DNA of 11,867 nt, taken from contig JAADHG010000181.1 in NCBI GenBank assembly GCA_013151975.1, forward strand, positions 1 through 11,867. The letters are read 5' to 3'. This document shows positions 1-6,862 of this stretch, piece after piece. The stretch comes from Chlorobiota bacterium (GTDB lineage Bacteria > Bacteroidota > Bacteroidia > Flavobacteriales > Flavobacteriaceae). The stretch's first letter is position 1, and each line of letters starts with the position of its first letter. Both the position numbers and the translations under genes were made by a program. The notes below the pieces were generated by a model that saw only the letters and a program-made list of their open reading frames with translations, had not been told where the DNA came from and did no database searches.

Positions 1-641
1 CTTAACGATCGTTTTCCACCTCTTCCACCACCATTGCGTTTATTACGAGAAATGGAAATTATAAAGAAGATAAATAGAATTATAAAAAAGATGATTTTAC
101 TTATAGGAATTTCATTCGAGTTATTTGATTTACGTGACCCTTGATAGGCTCCTGTTAACACCTCAAAAACAGCATCTACACCTTTATCTAAACCACTATA
201 ATAATCACCACGTTTAAATTGAGGAATAATAATGTTTCTTGTAAGCTCTCCTACAATTCCTGCGGTAAGTCTATCTTCAACACCATAACCTGGAGAAATC
301 CATATTTTTCGATCATCTCTAGCCAGTAAAACAAATACGCCATTATCTTCTTTAGCTTGTCCAATACCCCATTTTTGAGCCCATTTTGGTGCTAATAAAC
401 CTATATTCTCTCCTTTGGTAGTACTAATAATGGCGACCACAATTTGTGTTGAAGTGGTATCTGAATATTTAATGAGCTTTCGTTCTAAACTTTGCTTTTC
501 TGTGGGAGATAATAAGTTTATATAATCGTAAACACTAGTTTGCTCTTTTGGTATTTCGGGAATGTCAAATTGCCCAAATACAGTATTCGAAAAACAAAAA
601 AAGCAGATTAATAAAGACCCTATAAATTTTAATTTTACCAT
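1..641 (-). CDS. Secreted, membrane-anchored TPM-domain protein (YgcG-like), C-terminus cut by window edge
   Basis: The reading frame opens at ATG 641 and stays open to the left edge, giving 213 residues with no stop. Residues 1-23 look like a signal peptide (hydrophobic core LLICFFCF, probable cut after VFG). A TPM domain follows at about 35-165, with LSPTEKQSLERKL, STQIVVAIIST, WGIGQAKEDNGVFVLLA, ISPGYGVEDRLT and the closing segment IIPQFKRGDYYSGLDKGVD. A transmembrane helix at about 181-199 is followed by a basic, glycine-rich tail (NGGGRGGKR), usual for this family. The N-terminal half would therefore lie in the periplasm. TPM domains have been linked to acid-phosphatase activity and to photosystem II repair in plants; the bacterial role is poorly defined. 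ATG 641 directly abuts the stop codon of the upstream TPM gene (TAAATG), which suggests translational coupling in a lemA-TPM-TPM operon. The domain call is firm; the function is not. Confidence 0.88.
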   Translation of the reverse strand, partial: MVKLKFIGSLLICFFCFSNTVFGQFDIPEIPKEQTSVYDYINLLSPTEKQSLERKLIKYSDTTSTQIVVAIISTTKGENIGLLAPKWAQKWGIGQAKEDNGVFVLLARDDRKIWISPGYGVEDRLTAGIVGELTRNIIIPQFKRGDYYSGLDKGVDAVFEVLTGAYQGSRKSNNSNEIPISKIIFFIILFIFFIISISRNKRNGGGRGGKRSL

Positions 642-1079
642 TTAGCCTTTAGAAATTTCGTTTGATAATTCGTTTGTATCATCTTGCTGCCAAGGAAAGT
701 AAGTTTTTAATTGTGCACCAGCTTCTTTTATGCCTTCAACCAAACCTTGTTTAAAATTTCCAGATTTAAAATGCTGTTGTATGGTGTCACGAGTTGTTTT
801 CCAAAAATTGTCTGCTACTACAGTGTTAATTCCTTCGTCACCATAAATAGCAAAAGTTTTATCGGCAACAGCTACATATATTAATACACCATTGCGAAGT
901 TTTGTGTTATCCATTTTTAAATCATGAAATACTTCCATAGCACGTTTGTAAGCATCAGTTTTTGAAGATTGTTCAACATGAACTCGAATTTCCCCAGAGG
1001 TGTTTTTTTCGGCATTTTGAATGGCCTCAATAATATCTTGTTCTTCTTCTGTTGAAAGAAATGTTTCTACCTTAGACAT
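642..1079 (-). CDS. Cytosolic TPM-domain protein
   Basis: This 145-residue protein has no signal peptide or membrane segment. It carries a single TPM domain over most of its length: LSTEEEQDIIEAIQNAEKNT, SGEIRVHVE, LRNGVLIYVAVADKTFAIYG, DEGINTVV and NFKQGLVEGIKEAG match the strand and helix pattern of the family. It resembles the next gene downstream in domain but lacks the export signal and C-terminal anchor, so the operon encodes one TPM protein on each side of the inner membrane. It starts 8 bases after the lemA stop codon and its stop touches the next start. Biochemical function is unknown; a role in envelope maintenance alongside LemA is an inference from the conserved gene neighbourhood. 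Confidence 0.9.
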   Translation of the reverse strand: MSKVETFLSTEEEQDIIEAIQNAEKNTSGEIRVHVEQSSKTDAYKRAMEVFHDLKMDNTKLRNGVLIYVAVADKTFAIYGDEGINTVVADNFWKTTRDTIQQHFKSGNFKQGLVEGIKEAGAQLKTYFPWQQDDTNELSNEISKG

Positions 1080-1087
1080 AAGTGCTT

Positions 1088-1684
1088 TTAATTAAAATCA
1101 AACTCTACATCTACAGGCTTTTCTGCTCCAGCTTCTGCGTCAAAATATGGTTTACCTTCAAAATTAAATAATCCTGCTAATAAAGAATTTGGAAACTTTT
1201 TCACGTGATTATTATAAGGTTTTATGGCTTCATTATAACGTACTCTGGCTGTTTGAATCGTGTTTTCAGTACTTGTTAATTCATCTTGAAGCTTTAAAAA
1301 ATTTTGATTCGCTTTCAGTTCGGGATAGCGTTCTACAGTAACTAATAATCGTGATAAAGCACTACTTAATCCGCCTTGTGCTTGATTAAACTGTTGGAGT
1401 TGCTCCGGTGTAATATTAGAAGGATCTATAGTGGTTTTGGTAGCTTCGCTACGTGCTTTAATAACCGCTTCTAGAGTGCTTTTTTCAAAATCGGCAGCAC
1501 CTTTTACGGTATTTACTAAATTACCAATAAGATCGTTTCTACGTTGGTAAGAGGTTTGCACATTTCCCCAAGCTTCACCTACATTTTCATTTAATTCTAC
1601 AGCAGTATTGTTAAATCCTTTTCCCCAAGAATAAAGGCCAAATACAATTACTGCTACAATAATCCAAGGTATCCATTTTTTCAT
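1088..1684 (-). CDS. lemA: LemA family protein
   Basis: The product has 198 residues, normal for LemA. It has one N-terminal membrane helix (about residues 4-21, WIPWIIVAVIVFGLYSW) and a long alpha-helical body. The body carries family landmarks: NENVGEAWGNVQTSYQRRND and LIGNLVNTVKG near 31-63, LLVTVERYPELKANQNFLKL near 113-132, the ELTSTENTIQTARVRYNEAI block near 134-153, and the FPNSLLAGLFNF segment near 164-175. The N-terminus is probably just outside the membrane or in the periplasm, with a helical bundle following. The molecular function of LemA is not established. In many Bacteroidota it sits, as here, directly upstream of TPM genes. The 52-base gap to merR is the longest within this operon and could hold a secondary promoter, but I found no clear one. 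Confidence 0.95.
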   Translation of the reverse strand: MKKWIPWIIVAVIVFGLYSWGKGFNNTAVELNENVGEAWGNVQTSYQRRNDLIGNLVNTVKGAADFEKSTLEAVIKARSEATKTTIDPSNITPEQLQQFNQAQGGLSSALSRLLVTVERYPELKANQNFLKLQDELTSTENTIQTARVRYNEAIKPYNNHVKKFPNSLLAGLFNFEGKPYFDAEAGAEKPVDVEFDFN

Positions 1685-1736
1685 AATATGTTGTTTTTAA
1701 TATTGTACTAGATAAGTAGAAAATAGTCCTAAAATG

Positions 1737-2066
1737 TTACAAATGGTTTTTTATTTTAACCAATTGATTCTTAATTCCTTCTAATTTACTTATAATTTCA
1801 AAATTATCTAGCGTTTTTTTCTTTTCTTCTTTGAGGTGTGTTTTTGCACCTTCAAGAGTAAAACCTCTTTCTTTTACAAGGTGGTAAATAAACTTAAGAT
1901 TTTTTATATCTTCAGGTGTAAACTTTCGATTACCCTTGGCATTCTTTTTTGGTTTAATAGCGTCAAACTCTTTTTCCCAAAAACGAATAAGAGATGTATT
2001 CACACCAAAAGCTTTGGCGACTTCGCCAATAGCATAATAACGTTTTTCGGGTAAATTGATATGCAT
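1737..2066 (-). CDS. MerR-family transcriptional regulator, small
   Basis: This 109-residue protein has an N-terminal winged helix-turn-helix of the MerR type. Residues 10-34 contain YYAIGEVAKAFGVNTSLIRF and WEKEF, then the wing and second helix (KKNAKGNRKFTPEDIKNLKF), then the short helix YHLVKERGFTLEGAKTHL. The C-terminal part (about 80-109) is a short helix that could dimerise. There is no metal- or drug-binding effector domain and no cysteine, so metal sensing is unlikely. The start codon overlaps the stop of the M23 peptidase gene by one base (TAATG), implying translational coupling. Its targets cannot be read from the sequence; autoregulation of this operon is possible but unproven. Confidence 0.93.
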   Translation of the reverse strand: MHINLPEKRYYAIGEVAKAFGVNTSLIRFWEKEFDAIKPKKNAKGNRKFTPEDIKNLKFIYHLVKERGFTLEGAKTHLKEEKKKTLDNFEIISKLEGIKNQLVKIKNHL

Positions 2067-3037
2067 TAATCTAACGATTGATTTTCTAATGATGCTTTTG
2101 CCAATAATTCACTAAATTCTTTTGCAGAAAGATTTCCGTAATAGAAGTTTATAGGGTTTATTCTTACCTTGTCTTTAAATATTTCATAATGTAAATGTGG
2201 TGCTTCAGAACGTCCTGTACTACCAACAAAACCAATAAGATCACCGCGTTTTACTTTTTGATTTTTCTTTACATTGTACTTATATAAGTGCGCATACAAA
2301 CTTACATAACCATAACCATGGTCAATTCGTATATGCCTACCATATCCGGTTGAACCTGCATCGGCACGTTTTACTACACCATCTCCAGTAGCATAAATAG
2401 GAGTGCCTCTTGGCGCTGTAAAATCCATGCCGTAATGAAATTTTCGAACCTTAGTAAAAGGATCTGTTCTATAGCCATAACCCGAAGCCATTCGGGTTAA
2501 ATCTACGTTATTTACAGGTTGTATGGCTGGAATTGTAGCTAGAAACTTTTCTTTATTTTCGGCCAAAACAGCAATTTCATCTAGTGACTTTGATTGTACT
2601 ACAATTTGTTTTAGAATAACATCAATACGTTTATTAGCTTCAACTATGAGTTTTGAATTGTCATAACCTTCAAATTGCTTGTAACGATTAATACCTCCAA
2701 ACCCCTGACGTCTTTGTTCTTCAGGAATTGGATTAGCTTCAAAATACAATCTGTAAATGGCATTATCACGTTCGGCAATATTTGTCAAAACTATTTCAGC
2801 TTCATCCATTTTTTTGTTCAGTAACTCATACTGAAGTTGCATATTTTGTAATTCTCTAACCAGTGATTTTTCTTTTGGAGATTCAAAATATTGACTTGCA
2901 ATAAAAACAAATATAAAACCAAACAATGCCGATGCTAGTAAAAACATGAATACATACTTAGCTGTTGTTCTTTTTTTTCGCTCTATTTTGCGATAAGAAA
3001 GTGTTTCAGAATCGTAATAATATTTTACTTTAGACAT
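2066..3037 (-). CDS. M23 family (LytM-type) metallopeptidase, membrane-anchored
   Basis: This 323-residue protein is a likely peptidoglycan endopeptidase that cuts cross-links in the periplasm. A short basic cytoplasmic tail (1-27) precedes one membrane helix (about 28-50). A helical, probably coiled-coil region (about 54-165) links to a C-terminal LytM domain (about 180-300). All expected active-site residues are present: zinc ligands H201 and D205 in HYGMD, H283 as the second His of HLH, and the catalytic histidines H250 (YAH) and H281. The enzyme is therefore predicted to be active, unlike degenerate EnvC/NlpD-type activators. It is the first gene of the minus-strand operon and is divergent from alaS. 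A matching promoter lies 45-76 bases upstream. The arrangement beside merR and alaS is one I recall from other flavobacteria (not checked here). Confidence 0.95.
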   Translation of the reverse strand: MSKVKYYYDSETLSYRKIERKKRTTAKYVFMFLLASALFGFIFVFIASQYFESPKEKSLVRELQNMQLQYELLNKKMDEAEIVLTNIAERDNAIYRLYFEANPIPEEQRRQGFGGINRYKQFEGYDNSKLIVEANKRIDVILKQIVVQSKSLDEIAVLAENKEKFLATIPAIQPVNNVDLTRMASGYGYRTDPFTKVRKFHYGMDFTAPRGTPIYATGDGVVKRADAGSTGYGRHIRIDHGYGYVSLYAHLYKYNVKKNQKVKRGDLIGFVGSTGRSEAPHLHYEIFKDKVRINPINFYYGNLSAKEFSELLAKASLENQSLD

Positions 3038-3051
3038 AAGTTAAAAAGTTC

Positions 3052-3059
3052 TATTTTTG
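3052..3059 (+). promoter_or_regulatory. Candidate alaS -7 promoter box
   Basis: TATTTTTG at 3052-3059 fits TAnnTTTG on the plus strand. The expected TTG about 20 bases upstream is absent (only TTT at 3029-3031, which lies inside the 5' end of the M23 gene). The leader to the alaS ATG would be about 80 bases. The -7 match alone makes this tentative. Confidence 0.35.
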
Positions 3060-3081
3060 CATGATTAACTAGAACGAATCA

Positions 3082-3113
3082 CAAATATATAAATTGTTTC
3101 ACACTTAAAGCAA
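3082..3113 (-). promoter_or_regulatory. Bacteroidota-type promoter for the M23-merR-lemA-TPM operon
   Basis: On the minus strand a -7 box TATATTTG (3082-3089) matches the Bacteroidota consensus TAnnTTTG exactly. A TTG (-33 element, 3111-3113) lies 21 bases upstream, within the usual range. The predicted transcript start near 3076 would leave a leader of about 40 bases before the M23 ATG at 3037. Confidence 0.6.
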
Positions 3114-3145
3114 TTTAAGAGAAGCAAGGTTATCAATAACTGTAT

Positions 3146-5754
3146 ATGAAGTCTCAAGATATTCGCAGTAAATTTTTAGAGTTTTTTGAAAATAAAAAGC
3201 ATGGTATTGTACCTTCTGCTTCAATGGTGGTAAAGGATGATCCCACTTTAATGTTTGTAAATTCTGGAATGGCGCCTTTTAAAGAATTCTTTCTTGGGAA
3301 TGCAAAACCTAAACATAAAAGATTAGCCGATACTCAAAAATGTTTACGTGTTTCTGGTAAACATAACGATTTAGAAGAAGTTGGGTATGATACCTATCAC
3401 CACACACTTTTTGAAATGCTTGGCAATTGGAGCTTTGGCGATTACTTTAAAAAAGAAGCTATTGCATGGGCTTGGGAATTGCTTACAGAAGTTTTTGGCA
3501 TAGATAAAGACATTTTATATGTAACTGTTTTTGAAGGCGATGAGAAAGATGGTATTCCAATGGATGAGGAGGCATATAACTTCTGGAAAGCGAAACTTCC
3601 TGAAGATAGAATCCTTATGGGAAACAAAAAGGATAACTTCTGGGAAATGGGAGAGCAAGGACCTTGCGGGCCATGTAGTGAGATTCATGTAGATATTCGC
3701 TCAAAAGAAGAGAAAGCAAAAATTGCGGGGAAAGATTTGGTAAATAAAGACCATCCGCACGTCGTTGAAATATGGAATCTGGTATTTATGCAATACAATC
3801 GTAAAGCAGATGGTTCACTAGAGAATTTACCAGAAAAGCATATTGACACAGGAATGGGTTTTGAACGCTTGTGTATGGTATTACAAAATGTAAGATCAAA
3901 TTATGACACTGACGTGTTTACACCAATTATTAGAGAAATTGAAACCATTACTGATACCGAATATGGTAAGGATGAAAAAACAGATATTGCTATTCGTGTT
4001 ATTTCAGACCATGTGCGTGCCGTTGCATTTTCTATTGCCGACGGACAATTACCCAGTAATACAGGAGCAGGTTATGTAATACGTCGTATTTTAAGACGTG
4101 CTATACGTTATGGCTTTACGTTTTTAAACACAAAAGAACCCTTTATTTATAGGCTTATTGAGGTTTTAAGTAAAAAAATGGGAGAAGCATTCCCTGAACT
4201 TAAAGCGCAAAAACAGCTTATAGAAAATGTTATAAAAGAAGAAGAAGCGTCTTTCCTTCGCACATTAGATCAAGGGTTATTATTGCTTGATAGAATTATA
4301 GAAAGCACAAAAGGAGGGCAAATTTCAGGTAAAAAAGCATTTGAGTTATATGATACGTATGGCTTCCCGATAGATTTAACCGCCTTAATTTTAAATGAAA
4401 AAGGATTAAGTTTAGACGAAAAAGGCTTTAATGAAGAATTAGAAAAACAAAAAAATCGCTCTCGTGCAGCTAGCGAAATGACAACTGACGACTGGACGAT
4501 TTTAGTTGATGATGCTGAACAAGAATTTGTGGGTTATGATACACTTGAGACCAACGTTAAATTAACACGATATAGAAAAATAGTATCAAAAAAAGATGGT
4601 GAAATGTATCAGTTGGTGTTTAATTTAACACCATTTTATGCTGAAGGCGGAGGACAAGTTGGAGATAAAGGTTACTTAGAAGATGTTCATGGTGATGTGG
4701 TTTATATTTTAGACACAAAAAAAGAGAATAATGTTATTATTCATTTTGCTAAAAATTTACCTAAGCATTTAAACGAAACATTTAAAGCAGTTGTAGATGC
4801 TAAACAGCGCTATAGAACAGCTTGTAATCATACAGCCACACATTTGTTACACCAAGCTTTAAGAGAAGTTTTAGGAGACCATGTTGAGCAAAAAGGAAGT
4901 GCTGTACATTCTAAATACTTGCGTTTCGACTTTTCACATTTTGCTAAACTTACAACTGAAGAGTTACGAGATATAGAAAATTTTGTAAATGCTAGAATAG
5001 ATGGAAAGTTACCGTTAGAAGAACGTAGAAATGTACCCATGGAGCAAGCTATTAAAGAAGGTGCTGTAGCTTTATTTGGAGAAAAATATGGCGATGCAGT
5101 ACGAACGATTAGATTTGGACAATCTATGGAGCTTTGTGGGGGAACACATGTACAAAATACAGCTGATATATGGCATTTTAAAATAAAATCTGAAAGTGCA
5201 ATTGCGGCTGGAATACGTCGTATTGAAGCTATTACAAATGATGCTGTTAAAGAATTTTATTTTGAAAACAACAGAGTTCTTTTTGAAATTAAAGACTTAC
5301 TTAATAATGCTAAGAATCCTGTTAAAGCCGTTTCAGAATTACAAAACGAAAATTCCAAGCTAAAGAAACAGATTGATGGTCTTTTAAAAGAAAAAGCTAA
5401 GAACTTAAAAGGAGATTTAAAAAATGAACTGCAAGATATTAATGGAGTTCAGTTTTTAGCAAAGAAAGTAGATTTAGATGCTTCGGGAATTAAAGATTTG
5501 GCTTTTGAGGTAAGGAATTTAATAACTTGTTTTTGCTATTTGCAACCAATCAAAATGGGAAAGCCATGTTGTCGTGTTATATTTCTAAAGAGTTAGTTGC
5601 TAGTAAAGGATTAGATGCAGGAAAAGTTGTTAGAGAATTAGGAAAGCTAATTCAAGGCGGAGGCGGAGGGCAGCCATTTTTTGCAACTGCCGGCGGAAAA
5701 CATCCTGAGGGGATTGAAGATGCTTTGGTAGCTGCAAAAAAATATATTGATTAA
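3146..5754 (+). CDS. alaS: Alanine--tRNA ligase, interrupted by a -1 frameshift near 5510-5534
   Basis: The enzyme charges tRNA-Ala with alanine and hydrolyses mischarged Ser- and Gly-tRNA-Ala in the cytosol. The class II catalytic core is intact: motif 1 region about 20-50, motif 2 at 84-102 (YHHTLFEMLGNWSFGDYFK), DTGMGFERL, and motif 3 around 305-323 (GAGYVIRRILRRAIRYG). The editing domain keeps its zinc ligands H562, H566 (NHTATH), C664 and H668 (CGGTH). A coiled coil (about 715-770) leads into the C-terminal DHHA1 domain. In frame, the protein runs off-frame after about residue 788 and stops at 5596 (816 residues). The true C-terminus, with LLFATNQNGKAMLSCYISKE, GGGGGQPFFATAGG and a final KKYID, continues in another frame to 5754. 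Restoring one base gives about 869 residues, the normal family length. Because alaS is normally essential and single-copy, a sequence error is likely; if real, the truncated enzyme would lack most of the C-terminal domain. The ATG at 3146 gives the expected MKSQDIRSKFLEFF start. Confidence 0.93.
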
Positions 5755-5758
5755 GATT

Positions 5759-6710
5759 TTGGAACTTCAAACCAAAATACCACTTCAAGCACAACGGTAT
5801 AATCAAATAGATTTATAATTCTAACATATTTTTAATTGGCTCATGTTTTGTAGAAAATATGAGTAATAAGCTAGACTATTTCAAATTCCAAAACACCTGT
5901 AATCCTTTTGGAATTTTATTTCACACAAAAGCTATTGAAACATTTATTACAAATACAATAAACGAAAAGAAATATTCAGAAAAAGATGTTTTTTTTCATG
6001 ATGAACGTTGGCATTGTTTTGAGGCACATTCTAAATTAAGTAACCCTTCAAAAGATATTTTATTGGAAGAGTTAAACAAACAGACTCGCTCGACAACGCA
6101 TCAACTAAGTACTGCTACACATGTTGTTATAACTTTAGGAACATCATGGGTGTATAGATTTATTGAAGATGATAAAATTGTAGCGAATTGCCACAAAGTA
6201 CCTCAGAAACAGTTTTTAAAAGAGTTGCTATCTGTAGACGAGGTTGTAAACAGTTTACAAGCAATTCTTGTGTTGCTTAAACAAGTAAATCCTAAAGTAT
6301 CAGTCATTTTTACAGTATCTCCAATTCGTCATATTAAAGATGGCTTTGTTGAGAATAATTTGAGTAAATCACATCTTATCTCAGGTATTCATCAGGTAAT
6401 TAATGAAAGAGAAAATACCTATTATTTTCCTTCCTACGAGATTATGATGGACGAACTTCGGGATTATCGTTTTTATGCTAAAGATATGATTCATCCAAGT
6501 GAAATGGCTATTAACTACATTTGGGAGAAGTTTCAACAGATTTGGTTAGCTTCAGAAGCTTCAACTACAATGGATGAGGTTGATAAAATTCAAAAGAGAT
6601 TATTGCATAAACCTTTCAATCCAAACTCTAAATCTCATCAACAATTTCTTCAGGATTTAGAGGAAAAGAAATCTATGCTTCAATTACAATTTCCTTATAT
6701 CCAATTTTAA
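5759..6710 (+). CDS. GSCFA family protein (SGNH-like), frameshifted near its 5' end, probable TTG start
   Basis: From the first in-frame ATG (5859) this reads as 283 residues, but that start cuts off the motif that names the family. Directly upstream in the same frame lie YNSNIFLIGSCFVEN (5814-5858), including the GSCF motif with its putative nucleophile serine. This frame is closed by TAG at 5808. In the adjacent frame, from TTG 5759, the sequence reads ELQTKIPLQAQRYNQID up to 5812. Removing one T from the TTT at 5812-5814 joins the two parts into QIDYNSNIFLIGSCF and gives about 316 residues, a normal length for the family. Other family blocks are intact: KLDYFKFQNTCNPFGILFH, VVITLGTSWVYR, VSPIRHIKDGFVENNLSKSH and DMIHPSEMAINYIWEKF, whose Asp and His fit an SGNH-type catalytic site. 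No ATG precedes the GSCF block in frame, so TTG 5759, 4 bases after the alaS stop, is the best start. Substrate unknown. Confidence 0.85.
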
Positions 6711-6803
6711 AAGTAGTTAACGGTCTTTTAGTAAAGTCTTGGCTCTAATATCTTTCAGCGAAGTGGTCTAGGGTCTTTTTTAAAATATACGTAATTCATC
6801 GTA

Positions 6804-6833
6804 TTGATTTCATTTTCTTATGGTTGTAGTTTG
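6804..6833 (+). promoter_or_regulatory. Weak candidate promoter for the beta-propeller gene
   Basis: TTG at 6804-6806 lies 20 bases before TAGTTTG at 6827-6833, which is one base short of the TAnnTTTG consensus. It sits about 30 bases before the ATG at 6863. The 152-base gap 6711-6862 shows no other clear signal and no convincing hairpin terminator after the GSCFA gene. Confidence 0.3.
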
Positions 6834-6862
6834 GTGCTTTACTAATTCTAAACAATTCAACA

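Noticed and set aside
5507..5527. Programmed -1 frameshifting in alaS
   Set aside because: The in-frame codons AGG AAT TTA ATA do not form an X XXY YYZ slippery site, and no obvious downstream stem was seen; an indel is simpler.
5527..5754. Independent 75-residue gene downstream of alaS
   Set aside because: Its sequence (SCYISKELV, GGGGGQPFFATAGG) is the C-terminus of AlaRS, so it is the frameshifted end of alaS and not a separate gene.
6711..6862. Terminator or small RNA between the GSCFA and beta-propeller genes
   Set aside because: Repeated GGTCTTTT strings are direct, not inverted, so no stable hairpin could be drawn by eye.
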